A DNA stretch of 64,000 nucleotides from Litomosoides sigmodontis (GCA_963070105.1 OY718808.1:1427238-1491237), one strand, 5' to 3'. Shown: positions 10,909-37,549, counted from the first letter of the stretch. Numbers and translations are program-made. The notes: a model not told the origin generated them from the letters alone.

Positions 10909-13900
10909 ATGAGTGTGTTGCAAATACCGATGGTGAAGAAACTACCGTGTGACGAGCTACTTGCGAAATTACCACTCATTCAAGAGCTATTAACTGTAAT
11001 CCGCGGCACTGACGATGATGGAGAAATAAACGGTTGCATCGAGAAGTTTTGCGAAGCAATTCGCAAGGTAAGCAATCAATTTTCTTTTAAAAGATTTTTT
11101 AAGTTAATCCAACAATTCAATTAGTAGTTCGCTTTCTTTGTCTTCCAATTAAGTGTGAAGGAAAGAGTGAGAATAATTGTTTCCAGTTCATTTTCATACC
11201 AAATTCTTTATGTTTTTGTAAAAATTTTTGAGAGAATTTTTTAGGAGGGAGTAGAAACAAGCGCTGTATTGAGCGAAATCGAATTATGGCTTTGGTATTT
11301 CACTGGTCAATCGCAGAGTGACAAAAGTGCTGATCGATGTCTTTCATTTTTTGTGAAATGCGGTTTAAGGATGCTTTTAGAGGATGCAGTTACTCCACCA
11401 CTTTTAACTCTTCTACTGAAGCATATCGAAAGTGTAAGGATAATATTTCCTATAGCAGAGCACAGCAAAAAGCAATAGCATGTAATCGTAATGTAGCTTA
11501 AGTGAAGATTGCAAAGTGATTGTTTGATGAATTTTAGACAGTTCACGTGCAATCGTGTTTGAAACGTGAAAAGTTTGGTTGACAGCAACAGGATGTCTTT
11601 ATTTTGAAAGCCTTTTTGAAATTTCTTTATTTTATTTTGAAAGCAGAGTTAGAAAACTTGAGCTATTTATGTTGAATATTTAATATCATATACTCTTCCA
11701 GATTCAATTCTCAGTTTGCGACGCCTCACGATATCGATGTTGTCGACTGATAACATCAATTTTTGAAGGTATTGAAGAGATAGAAGCAGACTATGAACCC
11801 ACTACTTGTAAAGAAGAAGGAAGTTTGCCTATCGAAGTGATGAATGATCTGGTCAAAATTTTGCAAGGAAGAGTATATGATAAGGTTGAGTTTTTGAGAT
11901 ACGAAGAGCGAATAACTGTATTATTGCGCACAGTGTATTGCCTGAGAGCTAATAATATTATGTGCAATCAAAAAGCCGATTATCGTTCAGTCATTATTTA
12001 AATTTTACAAACTGATTGATTCGAAAGACTTTAGAGTGCGCAAGAGATTGTATCTTTCTAAGAACTTCAGAATCCATTTGTACGGGCTGAGGTAATTCGA
12101 TCGTTGTCCATTTTTTACAGAATCGGTGACAAAAATAACAACGAGAATGGGTTTGATTGCACTAAGTGTAAGTCAAGTTTCCTCTGCTTGATAAGCAGAT
12201 GATATAATTTCAAGGAGTGAAATTTATTCAAATATGAAAGTGAATCTAAAGATTAGAATATAATGTTTATAAGGAAGTATGCAATACTTGAAATAAGAAC
12301 TATAAGGAATTGGGTAGTACGAAAGATACTTCTGAGTGAGTAGTAACTCATTGCATTATAAATAAAAGCTACTGGAAAGTGCCTTCGTTACTTGTTACTT
12401 TGAGTTCCAAGATTTTTGACACCAAGCAATTGTCTGTTGAATGTAAGACATGTTTGATCAATGATAGAAACATGCTTTCTCATAGCAGTATCATTTACGG
12501 AATCAATATCTGTTTCATTTGTGATTGCAAGTCCTGGATTTTTTTTCAGACATCTTTGACGCCTTAGAGGATGTTTCACGGGATGTGCGAACAGCAGCAA
12601 TTCAATCTATACCGCTATTTTCTGAAAACGATGTTTCAAGGTTTATTTCAATGGTTCTAATGGAAACTGATAGCAGTGTTCGTCGCCTTGGTTTCAGCCG
12701 AATTACGTGTAATTTGCATGTGCGCTCATTAACTGTTCAGCAGCGAATGCAGCTACTCAAAGCAGCATTTGCTAGTGAAGATGGTAGTATTTTGTTCATT
12801 GATAATAATTTTGAAGCTTAACATTTTATATTCTTTGTAAAATTCGTGAAATCTTTCAAGTAATGGAGTTTGTTTTACTCTTTGAAACTTGATAATTTCT
12901 AATATATTCTTCTCTGTTTTCTGTTTTTGTAGACTTCAGAGACAAGTTTTCAGCAGTATTACGGAAAATTGCTGAACGAATGGTTGTGAACTGGGCTGGA
13001 AATGATGCAGTACCTTTGTTCAATCTTCTACAATATCTTGATTTTCTCTCTGACTCAATGACATGCCAACAGGCAATCTTTTCAGAACTTCGTTGCTGCA
13101 AAATTTTGCGCTACTGACGTGGATTTTGTTCGCTCACCGGTTATTGTATAAATTTTAGTACCAGTTTTAATTTTTTCCAAATCCAAATTTTTAAGTAATC
13201 CATCAACAGAAAGGTGACTTATCTTTCGTTCTCCTCCTAAAGCTGTTTTTTGGCGTTATTGATTTCCTTTTGAGGTTTGTTACAGGCTTTAATGATATTT
13301 CTGAAAAATTATCAACGAGGGATAGGAAGTGCGCGAACCAGTGAAATGCTAATTAATCTGCGTGAGCTGTGCAGTGCTACGGAAGCTAAATCAGACAAAA
13401 CAGACATAACAGCATGTACCGATTTCGTTAACTATTCTATTCTTGATCGACTAAATTATACCGAATTGCGCCGCAGGTTTTTTTTTTGCTTTTATAACAG
13501 TACATGATGATACTGTTGGTATTTCCAAAACTTCAAAATTTTATTATTGTTGCTCGATCTATAGACTGTTTTGTGAAAGTGATTTCGTCTTAAACGGTTT
13601 TAATACATTGTTGACATTGCGCACAGAATTCTGTATGTTGTTACCAAAAAAGATGAAACAATATTAAATTGCTTTTATCCATCAGTAGCTACCTGGTCAT
13701 CGGCGATTATAGAATGAAGTAATTTGGGATCGTAAATATTTTTTACGTTGTGATACGTTGTGAATTTAGGTCTAAAGTAGTTTAGCACAATGGTAAGAAG
13801 GGCCAAGTAGCTACTGGTAGCTAATGATCATGAGACGGTGTATTTATGAAAGAGTCCATGATAGCCGAAACATCCATGATAGTCGAAACATTATGAAGAT

Positions 13901-16900
13901 TATAAAAACAAACCAAACTAAGGAAGACTTTCAGCTCCAACAGCAACCTATATGTGATATCTGGTCGCATATATATTTGGCGAACATTGTGTGAATATTG
14001 CAAGTTCAATGCTGTTGACGAGGCAGATCGCTGTGAATCATTGCATGTTTTGCTTCCCGACATGGTTGACTTCGTTGACTTCCTTTACAAGTAAAGTATC
14101 TGTATTTTTTTGCAAAAACTATGAATGTCTAAGTTTACGTGGTTCCTTTAAATCTTTAAGAGTTTAAATTGGTTAAAAATAAACTTTTTAATTAAAATTG
14201 ATTATTTGTTTTGGTACATTTTAAGAATTGCTTTACTTTTTAATTTTACGCCGCATCGAAGCTCATATTTTAATAGAAATTGAGCATGATATTATTCCTT
14301 GTTTGTTTAAGTCTTCGAGTAATTTGTGTTCTTTATTTTAGTTGTTCAAGTTTTACTAATATTGGATGGATAATTTCAGTAGCTTGGCTACATGGACGGC
14401 TTCTACAGATTCTGTGCAAGGACTTCTCGAAGAATGTATCATTTTTCAATTATGTTTGTTAACGCGATCGTTTGATCAAACGGATCGAGTTGGAATGTAA
14501 GCTAAAACATTTTTACATTTTTCATTGGTTGCTATTACTTTTTTACATTCATTCGAATACATTTTAATGAAGATTTGTTATCAATAACTGGTCTGCAAAT
14601 CAGGGGAAAATGGCAGAATACACTGGAAACAATCATCTCGACACGAGATTTGCCAAATTCGGATAAAGTACTGGAGTTTGCAGTGTATGAATTATTCGAT
14701 TTGTTCTACGCGAAAGAAGGAAAGTTGGAGGTTAGAGTTGGAAGATTTTTTAATAACACTTTTTAAATTCTTTAAAACGCTTAAGAATTTTAAAATATCA
14801 TTCATATCTGTCGCCTTTACTTTTTGTAAATCTGCTTGCTTCCTAAATCTGAGTAACAATGCTGATTTTGTTGATAAAATATCCTTACATTCTCTCATGA
14901 AACAAAATTAATAATGATTAATTCTTAACGCACTCAAAAAAATAATCGCCCATTATTTGCTGACCTGATCTTTTCAAACTTCGTGTTACCGGACAACGAC
15001 TCCTAATCTAAATTTCAGGAATTCCTTGAGTGGTGTTGTTATCGTATAAACAGTTTTTTAACACGCGATCTGAATGAAACTGAGGAATTGCCACTTACCA
15101 GATCCTTGCTGGCCAAACTTGGTGTGGACTACGCCATGTCGTGTGACGAAGCTACCGAAGAGGATAGTAATTATGAGGTATAACCCATTATGTTTGAGGG
15201 GTTTTTGGGACTTATGCAGTAGAACTACGACAAATAAAGAACTTATCATTTTTAGCCAAAAAGTCATAACACACAACGTGCTTTGCTGTTACTCCGCTCT
15301 ATAATGCGAAATTCCTGTACTGCCAAAGTTACTACCTTCTTGCGAACTGCATTTGATCAAGTGGTTTGTATCAATGTCATTTTAATTTATCAGGTTTTCC
15401 TTCTTTCTCACATGCGGCTAAGATAAGCAGCTCGTGTTCGACCAGAATTTCACAATAACTGTTTATTTTATTCAAGTCTCTGGATCAGAATCTTGCAGGT
15501 AGATACATACTGCGCGACTCTGGATCCAATGATCTGGACTTCTCTTTCTGAAGTAATTGGTCTTGGTGTAGCAATTGACGCACAGATTGCTCGTGAAAGA
15601 ATTCATGTGTTACGTTCTGCTATCGAAGTCGAAGGATCACCTGCACGAGTTAAGGTTCTAGCTGAATACCCTAAAAAGGACGGCGAATGCATTTTGTAGA
15701 TGTAGCACATATTTCCAGATGTACCATAATCACTACTACGAAATTTCAGTTTCCAGTTAATTAATTTAGCTAATTGTAATTACTGAGCTAAAATATTCGC
15801 AAGCTTAATAAAATGCAGGCATTGGCTCTCACGTCCATAGCTGCGTGTGCAATTTTGAGAAGTTATGCAGCAACTGCTAGGTTGTATTATCCGGAAATCG
15901 AAGACAATGGTGTCAAAAAGGGGCAAATGCTTCTCCAAGTTTTTGAAGGATTTATATTCAGCGAGGTGATCTATGGAGTTTTATAATTAGATATTAACAG
16001 TTAGATTTGGAATCTTCCAGTACTAGTGTCTTGCTTTTTTTCTTTTTAAAATCTCCTTTTATTATGAAAGTAAACTGGTTAAACTTAAGTTTCCAAAGTT
16101 TGAAGATAACGCTATTCTTGCATAGACTAAATTCAATGATTTATAAGATGACTATAAATTATATTAGTATCTCCAGAATTTTCACTTCGTATTTTAAATT
16201 ATTACACTTATGGTTTTGTCAGAGATCTTGTCATATAAAATCGTAAAACGGAAGAATTTATGTGTGGTATTAGCATACATCATTGGAAAGCCTTGGAAGT
16301 AAGCTTTCTTCTTTGCAGGATGCCGAACTTTCTTTTACAGCTGCTGAAAGTATTGGTAAAATTCTGTATCACGGATGCTGTTGCTTCCCGTCTGCATTGG
16401 CTGGCCTCCTACTACGATATTTTGATAGCTCATGCCAACCATATCCGTACAGTTTCCTGGATTATTTTTTCAATTTTTATCCTGCGTCAAATAGGTGAAA
16501 ACTTTTTCAACTTCATTTCATTTATTCTTTCTTTTATGCGTCACTTTTTCCTCACTAACTTTCTTTTTATTTTGCTATTCTTTCAGCCTTATTTTGTTTT
16601 AAAATACTTTTGTACCTAAATCATTTCGATAGGCCAAAGAATCTTATAAGTTGGGAGAATTAATTACTTTTATGGGAATATTAATCATGTGATTTTTTTC
16701 AATAGAGAAGGGGAAACTTAGGTTGGTAGTCTGATAGTCCATTAGTGATGAGTTATCACTATAGCTGCATCAATCGTATTTGAAGTTATATCAATCGAAT
16801 TCGAACGATATATAGAAGCAATATTGATTGATGACAATTAAATAAAAATAGTAATAAGACTTTTGAGTGATTTCTGCTGCAGCATTAACCAGCACAAGCT

Positions 16901-17901
16901 AATCGGTGCATTGAGGCATTCTCTGAAAGTATTAAATGAAGGACAATATGGTGCGACACTCTTAACTAATATTGATGCTAGCGGAATGATCAACTTTGTG
17001 GCTAAAGCAGTTAGAAAATCGACACTCTTAAAATCTGCTCGGAAACGGAAATTGAAACAGGTCGGTTTCAAAGGCTACTTTTGGAAAGTAATTTAGAGAA
17101 ACGAAGAAGCAATAACCATTAATCTTTATTGTATATTTATCGCAGAGTTTGAATGTTTGGTACATACTACTATCCTTTGTTATTTCCAGTGTAGTTAAAA
17201 TAATGAAAAGAAAAAAGAGTGTAAGTATCCAGTTTAGTTATGCACACAAGAAATTTGAAATCATTTGGTAGTCTACCATTTCGTTGTAAGATGGCCGGCT
17301 ATGAGCAATTGCTGCAAATTGTTGCTTGCAAAGTTTATAATCGATTTGTACGTAGTTCTATAATTTTAATTGGATAAGGAATTAACCATGTTGAGTAGTG
17401 TCATTTTTTTTGTTGATTGCTGCAATAGTTATACAGTTTTAGACATATCCCCCACAATTCTTTTTGATCAGTTGTTTGCTGGATTGGGTTATCACTAATG
17501 GTGAAGGTGATTTGAGTGCAGCTTGTGTAGGAGCTCTTGCATATACTTCGCCAGAAGAATTTAGCGACAACAACAAAGCATATTCTCACCTACTCAAATT
17601 GACTACTCAGTGTATCAATGTAATATTTGAAGAAATCTTAGCCATATTTATGCTTTTTTTCAGTTATCTGTTTAGTTGTCGTCTTCCTTTTTTTTCGAAT
17701 TGATATAACAGACGACAGTGATTTTTTATTTGGTCTTTGCAGAAATTTTTCTGATTTTTGCAATTATAGTTTTAAACTTTTTCAAACATTCATCAGGTGT
17801 TTCAGGTATTACTTACACTCGAACTTGATAAACTGATACCGATAACACGACGATTTGAAAGACGACTTAAGCACAACGAAGTAAACGAGAGGGAAAAGTA
17901 A
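10909..17901 (+). CDS. capg-1: Condensin complex subunit CAP-G (Cnd3/NCAPG family)
   Basis: CAP-G is the HEAT-repeat subunit that works with CAP-D, CAP-H and the SMC2/SMC4 ATPases to compact mitotic chromosomes. Nineteen phase-consistent exons give 947 residues, within the family's usual size: 10909-11067, 11245-11433, 11702-11884, 12071-12167, 12550-12783, 12933-13072, 13286-13476, 13935-14090, 14380-14496, 14604-14730, 15019-15177, 15256-15360, 15499-15654, 15819-15965, 16319-16494, 16883-17060, 17291-17347, 17443-17619, 17806-17901. Family-like blocks appear in order: RYRCCRLITSI, NPFVRAEVIRSL, DVRTAAIQSIPLF, SSVRRLGFSRI, WRTLCEYCKF…LLPDMVDF, VKALALTSIAACAILRSY and AAESIGKILYHG. Intron 6 appears to use a GC donor (CAG|gcaatc at 13073), needed for the frame into ALMIFLKNYQ. 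The exon at 17291 and the link to 17443 are the least certain; a possible extra exon lies at 17190-17220. The neighbouring genes are functionally unrelated. Confidence 0.88.
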
Positions 17902-20030
17902 TTATTTAATTAAACAAAAACTGTATGATTTTTGCTAATTATTAGCTGATAAATCGGCATATGTTTATTTATTGTTATAATTTAGATGTTTTTCTCAATT
18001 GGAATTCTGTTTATCGATCAAACTAGTCAGTTTCTTTTATATTTTTTATTTATCTCGCTTCATCCCTGTTTCACCCCACTGAGCAACCATTAATTGCTTT
18101 TTTTTTTGATTATTTTTCCATCTTTATTTAACGCATTCGCTTGTCGCGATTATATCATCAAAGCTGCTTCTGCTTTTACTCACCTTCTAATTTTTTGAAT
18201 CATAGTGACAATTGTTTCTTCTTTGTTTATTAAGTTATTTTCGTTTCAAATGAACTTTTTCTTAATTCCATCAGTAGTGTTATCAGCTATTGTTGTTCAC
18301 TCGCGTTAGCGATTTGATAGCAACAGCTGTGGAGTAAACTGTCAACAAGTTTTAGTGGTTTCAATGCGATACCGCATGAGTTACCTATTGGGTGCAAAAG
18401 TGATACATCTAAAATGGAAAAGCTATAGGCAATAAAATTTTAGAAAATAACTGATCTCTTTTGAAATTCTAACGATTTATTTCGCTAATCCAAGCTGCGA
18501 GTAAAATGATATCCATCCACTCGCCATAAACTATGCTTACTTTATTGGAACCCAATTTTCTTCATAGGAAATGCCAATAACTTGTAATTCACATTTTAAA
18601 GTGAAATTTGCATGCTTCCTTTTACTTATAATTATAGTATTTTACTAGTCAAAATCAATAACACTTCCTGCAAAAGCACCATTAGCTTAACCTTTCAGTT
18701 GGGAAACTTTCTTATTTCTCCTTAAATGATTGTTCTTTCAGGTTCGAATAGAAGTGTTCGACAAAAACTCTGCCATGCACTTTTTAATATCAATTTTTCC
18801 CAGAAATTATGTCATATTAGCATAATAGCTTTATGACTAAAAATTTACTCTTGTATAAAAAAAGCGAAGCCAGCGACATTTTTAATAGCTGATTGTTTAT
18901 GAAAATTTTTGAATTGTGCTAATTGATTGTTTTAAGCAATTTCATTGTTCACCATCATTTTATTATCTATTTCTTATTTGTCGACTACATATTGTCCACT
19001 TCTTGTTGATAATTTCTTGTTTAGGTATTTACTCATTTCAAGATTTTTATTCGGTACAATTTTATACTAGTAGAAAAGAAAGCGTGCAAAATATTTTGAT
19101 TGCATTTTCATCTCATCCATCCAAATCCAAGTATAAAAGTGCTTTGTTGCCATCATATGCAATCACACCTTAATGGTATCTTACTTGGATCCTATAAGTA
19201 CCATAATTTACAACTAATATCGCTATTATCAGTTCTGATTTTCTGCCACATAAATGTTTAAAGTTCGAAAATTTTTTTTTTTTTGTTATTACAATTGCAT
19301 GTACTCACAAACTGCGATAGCATTTCAGGTGAATAAAGATTTCATGCGCTATAACTTACCAAAAAATCCCATTTTTCCTAAGCACTAAAGAGAGGCATTA
19401 TTCATTTCTATGCATATCAACTTAAAACATAGAAATTTTGATGGCTAATTGTTCAATGAATTATTTTATTTTAAGATGTGTACTGCGAAAGAAATAATGG
19501 AAAATTAACTGATGGAGCAATATCCAATATCCATATATGTATGCTTCTCCGTGTCTATGTCTGCATGTTTTTTTTAAGTATATGAATAAATTAAGAATAG
19601 AGCTGTGTTAATTGTATGATTAATGAATAAATCTTTAATTTTATTTGCTGTAAAAACTACTATTAAGCTGTCGTAGAATAGTGAAAGTAAATTAAATGCA
19701 AGAAGTAATAGTTAATATTAATTTAATTGCAACTTTTTACACACTACAAAAAAAAAATTCCACCTGATAAATGCAAAAATTTAGGAAGTATGCTTATTAT
19801 TGCTGAGAAGGAAGAAATGACAGGTGTAATGAAGGAGTGTTTTAGAAATCATTTTTAATCTTTCATTAAGTTCTTGCATCTAAACAATTTCATCCAAACC
19901 TTGTGCTATTGGAAAAGCGATCAATGGATGAGTAAAAAGTAGCATAAAACCATGTCGTAATTGTTGCAAAAAAAAAAAAAAACTTTGTGAGTTGAAAAAG
20001 GGGGGGGGGGAGGGGGAAAAAGAATTTGAT
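17902..20030. other. Intergenic, no supported gene
   Basis: AT-rich DNA downstream of CAP-G with A/T runs. One 85-codon frame at 18916-19173 contains an acceptor-like tttag but has no recognisable product or splice partner. Confidence 0.45.
20000..20016. repeat. Poly-G tract
   Basis: Ten G, one A and five G in an otherwise AT-rich region. Confidence 0.8.
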
Positions 20031-20036
20031 AGATCG

Positions 20037-20240
20037 ATGAGTTTTGCGGGAAGTTTATTTCGTACGGAATTATCATTTAAAGCTCTGACATGTGGTCAGT
20101 TGCTAATATTACTTGTGATATGTCTTTTATCACTGCTAATATCCTTCGATGATAGTATTATCACTGTTTATCAATGTGATCATATGATCATTGATCATCA
20201 TTTGAAAGTGCGTCGAGAGGATATGCTAGAATCATCGTAG
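20037..20240 (+). CDS. Hypothetical 67-residue single-pass membrane protein or exon
   Basis: ATG at 20037 to TAG at 20240. A polar N-terminus (MSFAGSLFRTELSFKALTCG) is followed by one strong hydrophobic segment (QLLILLVICLLSLLISF) and then a polar, charged tail. The composition is more protein-like than other frames nearby. It does not match a family I know. It may be one exon of a longer gene, since exon-like DNA follows at about 20370-20460, but no convincing splice chain was found. Confidence 0.3.
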   Translation: MSFAGSLFRTELSFKALTCGQLLILLVICLLSLLISFDDSIITVYQCDHMIIDHHLKVRREDMLESS

Positions 20241-20487
20241 TCAATTCCACAATTATTGATTGTCGTTAATTGTTAACTGTGCCGATAACAAAGCACAATT
20301 CATCACAACAGTTATGCTTATCATTTATCATCCAGTTTATCACTGAAGAAATTCATTAATTAATTAATGCTTGAGAAAAGCTCAATTCCATTTGAATCAG
20401 GCAAGAAAAGGTATGAGTTGGGCGCACGAGACGGCAATTTGTAAAGCTTACAAGATGGTTGGATTAAATCCCATAAATCATAGAGTA

Positions 20488-20680
20488 TCTCTCTCTCTCT
20501 CTCTATCCTTTTCTTTCACTCACTCTCTTCTCTCCGTACTCGATGATTTTATAGAAAAGAAAAAAGAGATATGCAGCTTCAACTAAACACTTCAAAATAA
20601 TACTTTCTCTCCTCCATCCTCCATCCATCTATCCCTCTCTCTCTCTTTCTCTCTCTCTCCTCTTCATGTTTATCCCGGCT
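20488..20680. repeat. CT-rich microsatellites
   Basis: Several CT/TC runs (about 20488-20535 and 20634-20660) separated by pyrimidine-rich DNA. Confidence 0.75.
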
Positions 20681-20988
20681 TTCTTACACTCTTTCTTTCA
20701 ACCTTGTACTCGATTGAAAATTGAAAAATAATGCAGTGGAATGATTGAATTAGATTGTGATAATGATGCATCATTACTTCCTTGATGATCATGATTTTAC
20801 GCCTATTCTTACTAATTTACGTCATCAATTTTAACGGAATATACGTCAATTTCTATGAGAGTAATTGATCGTAAATTAAATTTGTCCCGCGTGTTACGCC
20901 TTCTTCTTCTGCCAGCCTGAAAAATATCAAATTATGCTCTTATCGATAATTTGTGTATATATACATATATACATTTCCTCATCATCCA

Positions 20989-20989
20989 T

Positions 20990-21088
<99 letters not shown>

Positions 21089-21161
21089 CAGACAGACGCG
21101 TAAACAGACATAGATAGACAGACGCACACACACACACGACACACGCACACACACACACACG

Positions 21162-21207
<46 letters not shown>

Positions 21208-21208
21208 A
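20989..21208. repeat. Long (CA)n compound microsatellite ending in (TA)n
   Basis: About 195 bp of CA repeats with short GACA/GATA and CG interruptions, followed by (TA)n at about 21183-21208. Minus-strand frames encoding Cys-Val repeats here are repeat artefacts. Confidence 0.95.
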
Positions 21209-21929
21209 GTACGTTCGTTTGGTTTTATGAGTCAAGTCGGGGCTTCATCATCACTTTTTTCTCCGTTGTCTTCGCACCCTTTTTCATTTCAGTTACTGCG
21301 TCGTCGCAGAATTACTCTTCTCACTTACGGAAGTGTATTACGTGCATTTTACAGTTAACGTGTGAGGAATAGGTAATTATTGCCCCGCCCATCCATTCTT
21401 CACCATCGGGAGAAAGGGGAAATTAGCTTTGTAGGGTAGGTGCTAGCCGATACGTGAAGAGTTTTGAAATTGAGAAAGTGAGAGTGTAAAGTAATTGAGT
21501 CCTTCTAATACGCCGATCTATAGCCTACAAATCACACAAATTGCGCTTTTTTTCGTTTCATTGAAATAAGCCTTCTTGGTTGTCGTTTCATTGAATTTTC
21601 CACTTTCCCACTTTTCAGAAATACTTTTGAAATAATTCTCTCTTCATTTCTAAGTGTCTTCGAAAGTACTTGAAAAGAATTAATTTGAGTTTAATGGGCA
21701 GAGTGAGCGGATGAATGTTTCATTGCAAGACTATTTGAATGATTTGCAAGAAAAGAGAGGAAGGAAACGAGAGCGGAATAGGAAACTGCAATTGCGGGTG
21801 AAGAGCGGAAAAAAAAATTTTATTGCAAAAAAATTATCCGCGCAAACAAATTTATTAAAATTGCACTTTTACGAACTATTCATGTAATGCATAAAACAAT
21901 GCAGTTCAAAAGCATTAAATACCTTTTAT

Positions 21930-22200
21930 TTATTTTTATTATTGTCATTTATTATTAATATTTAATTTTATTATTTATTACTGTCATTCGCTATTGTTAT
22001 TCATTATTATTCGTTATCATTATCATTTATTATTATTTATTATTAATTTATTATCAGTTATTATTTATTGTTATCATTTATTATTATTATTTATCATTAG
22101 TATTATTAATTATTGTGATCATTTATTATTGTTTATTGTTGTTTTTTATTATTTTTTTATTAATTATTATTTGCTATTATTGTTAGCGCATATATTAATG
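21930..22200. repeat. TTA/TTATT-rich simple-sequence block
   Basis: About 270 bp of imperfect TTA, TTAT and TTG units. The poly-Leu/Ile/Tyr frame across it is an artefact. Confidence 0.8.
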
Positions 22201-23846
22201 TTATTGTTATTAAATAACATTTTGAAATTGCCAGCAAATGTTGAACTGAAGCATTCTTCGGAAATGAAATTGAAGAGTTTTTGTTGTGAATTTCGCTTAC
22301 ATTCTGTTGTGCAATTGATAGTGTCAATCGGTGGTTTTTCCTAGCGAACTTCAGCGTTTCAGAAACTTTCGAAAAACGAAAAGGAAAGAAAGAAAGAGGC
22401 AAAAGGAAAAAGCTATGTGATGACGGCCAGTTGTATGGAACGATCAATACATTTTCAGCTTTCATTTCGTAGCGTTTGCAAAATTGAAGTTGAAGCTAAA
22501 GTGATCTTCAAGTCTTTCCGCTTTTTTTTTTCTCGAAATTATTCGGTGCAATTGCATATCGCTTATTTCGTTGAAAGATTTTCCCTTTTTCTTTTCAACT
22601 TTTGCGCTTTTTTTTTTCGCAATGCGAAGTAGTTGGGTGGATGAGGAGGTAGGGGAAGGAGATGAGGAAGTTCAATTTTTAATTTATACTTAACTCGTCT
22701 TCTGAAGTACAACCTATAAGTGATAATTACATTCACGCAGAGAAAAAGGGGCTGGAAGAATGGCGAGAGAGAGAGAGAGGGAGAGAGAGGAAAAAATGAG
22801 AATGGAATAGTTGCTGTTTCAGAGATATCGGATGCTTGAAATTGCGCAAAGTTTGGCTTTGGATATTTTCAATTAAATTGGTTATTTCAAATATTTGTGC
22901 AACAGTTAATTGCTTGAAAACTTATGTTTTCTAAGCTCATTCTCTCACAACTGTCTTTCCCTTCCATTCTATAATTTTGACGACCTCTGACTGAATTGTT
23001 TGACTTAGACTTAGTACTTAGTTTAGTCTTAAATGACACTTAAGTCGAAATTTGATGAAAAATCGAATAACGCAGGCATAGAAATGAGTGACGTATGTTG
23101 CAAATGAAGTAAGCGACTTCGTATGGTAATTTGAAAACAATTATTGCACTTTTGAAGCACAAAATGATTCGAGAAATTTTTAAAGCTATTTTTATCTTCC
23201 CTTCAGTATGAATTACTCAAATTGAAAAAAAAAAACTAATAATTGTTTTAAACACTTAGCGTTCCTGTCTTCAAAAACAATGATTTATTGGAAATGCGAC
23301 TGTAGACAAGGGTATTAATTGATCCAACATAAGCTTGCCTATTTTCCTATTCTTTACATTTTGCCAGTTTACTATTAAATTGAATTCGATTTTTGTTTAT
23401 TTGAGAAAAATGAGAGAAAGTGTCAAAATGCTTCCATCGAAAAACCTTGCTTGTTCGTTACGATACGCTTAATTTCCTTCCTGAATTTTCAGAAAATTGC
23501 AAATTGATGTGACAGAAAATGACTGTTTTCTTAAGCTGTAATTAAAAAATATTTTTAGCAACATTTCTTCAATGACGAAATTTAATCTTAAATTTACATC
23601 CGTAGCGATGCCATATGGACAATGGTCAATCTGCAGATACATGGTGTAGTTGTACCGTTCGAGCAATTTTCAACCGACGTGGTTCATTTCATGCTGTCGC
23701 GCTTGGTGGTTAATATTTTGCATGGCTCTACCTCAGTTATTAAAATATTCCTAGTAATGTTATTACTTTAATTAAATTTAAAGAAGAGAAGTAAAATACA
23801 GTAACACTTAGTGACAGTAACCAATAAAGCTATCAAGTTATAATTA
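22201..23846. other. Upstream region of the Rap-GAP gene
   Basis: Contains a GA-rich run at about 22764-22790 and several acceptor-like sites. One acceptor-bounded open stretch (about 23561-23645, reading SSMTKFNLKFTSVAMPYGQW and ending at a possible gt donor) could be an unplaced 5' exon. I could not join it in phase. The true 5' end of the Rap-GAP gene may lie here. Confidence 0.4.
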
Positions 23847-36262
<12,416 letters not shown>

Positions 36263-37123
36263 TTAGGTGAAGTACCGCTTTTGAATTTGTTTTAAAGTTT
36301 TTTCACAACATGGAAGGTATGCAATGATTTGCTTACCTTACAATTATTGATAATTTCATAATTGTATTCCATTTAAAAATTAACATAATCGATAAATGAT
36401 CTCTTCATGATCCATTTTACGATGAAACTTTTTGCATAATAAACATTACGTTGTAAATGATTTCTTTCAGTATTTCATTCAGATTGTGCACGATTGATGA
36501 AATTTAATTTGACAATAAATGATGGTTTATTAAAGCGTTAAATTTCATTTCTTTCTTACTGAAGCAAAGAAGAAGTGAAAATGGCTACTTTTAAAAAATG
36601 TGGAAAAGCACTGCGGACATGTTTCTTTTAAATGATCAAATAGAGCATGAATTGTTTAGCTATGAAATTTGCAAATGATAATCGCTAAATTAATTAATTA
36701 AGCAGAATTTGAATGGACTAGGATAAATTTGGTAATGAGTGAAAGTATTGAGTGATAGTAATTTCAATTTTAACTAAAAGTTATAAAAATTGTTTCGTGA
36801 ATTGTTGTTTTCTTCCATTGCCTCTCATTTCGTTCACATTTTCAAGAGTTAAAATTGATATTTTTTTGAAGAATTAAAACTGAAGAAGTACACGACGAAA
36901 AACATTTATTCCAATTTGGTATTTATAAAATAAAAGACACAAAGCATTGCTTTTTTTTTTCAGATTGCTAAAGTAATGAAGCAATTAAGAAGTGAAAGAA
37001 AGAAAAGCATTGAAATTATTTTTCAACGACGAATGGATCACTTTATTGTTCTTCAAAAGTGCCGAAAAGTCGCCTGATTTGATGGTACCACCTTGATTTG
37101 CTCGGTGCATACTTTGAAATTTC
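36263..37123. other. Intergenic between convergent genes
   Basis: This AT-rich stretch contains the probable 3' UTR of the Rap-GAP gene and of the small minus-strand gene that ends at 37124. No other gene seen. Confidence 0.45.
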
Positions 37124-37549
37124 TCATTTACCGCAACCACCGCAGCAGCAACAACCACCACTATAAGTAAAAATATTTACAGCTAATATTACTAAAGCTA
37201 AACCTAAATTACATCCAAACAGATATGCCTATTAATTTTGCAACATTCAACGTAGCACTTTTCCAATCGTTCAGTTGTTAAGTTTAAAAAAAAAAAAAAA
37301 GAAGGAAGTAAGTAATAATCAATGACAAGCGAAAAGTTAAAATGTTTGGTGTATAATGAATGTTAGCGCAAATTCAGTTGTGCCATGCGTTTCGAAAATT
37401 AAAATTTTAGAAAACTTTAAACAAAAAAAGAAAGAAAGATTAAAAATGAATGAATCATACCCGCCGAAAAATATTGCATGAGAATTTACAATGAGAAAAA
37501 TTAGCATAAGAAGCACGTATCGGATGTCGAATGTAACAGATAGGAACAT
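37124..37549 (-). CDS. 41-residue secreted Gly/Cys-rich protein
   Basis: Two exons, 37549-37461 and 37160-37124. The intron has donor GGCGG|gtatga and acceptor cttatag, phase 2. A signal peptide (hydrophobic YVLLMLIFLIVNSHA) is followed by the mature FFGGGGCCCCGGCGK, then TGA. The second exon is only 37 bases, so single-frame ORF scans miss it. The arrangement of signal peptide, FFG at the exon junction and a phase-2 intron before a Gly/Cys-rich second exon is shared with the gene at 43273-44484, so the two are probably related. Small Gly/Cys-rich secreted proteins are common in nematodes (cuticle, eggshell or antimicrobial roles have been proposed for some). The role of this one is unknown. 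Confidence 0.6.

Noticed and set aside
15058..15304. Overlapping frames on both strands at 15.1-15.3 kb
   Set aside because: They are shadows over CAP-G exons 11 and 12.
20927..21235. Three overlapping minus-strand frames of Cys-Val repeats
   Set aside because: They are translations of the (CA)n microsatellite.
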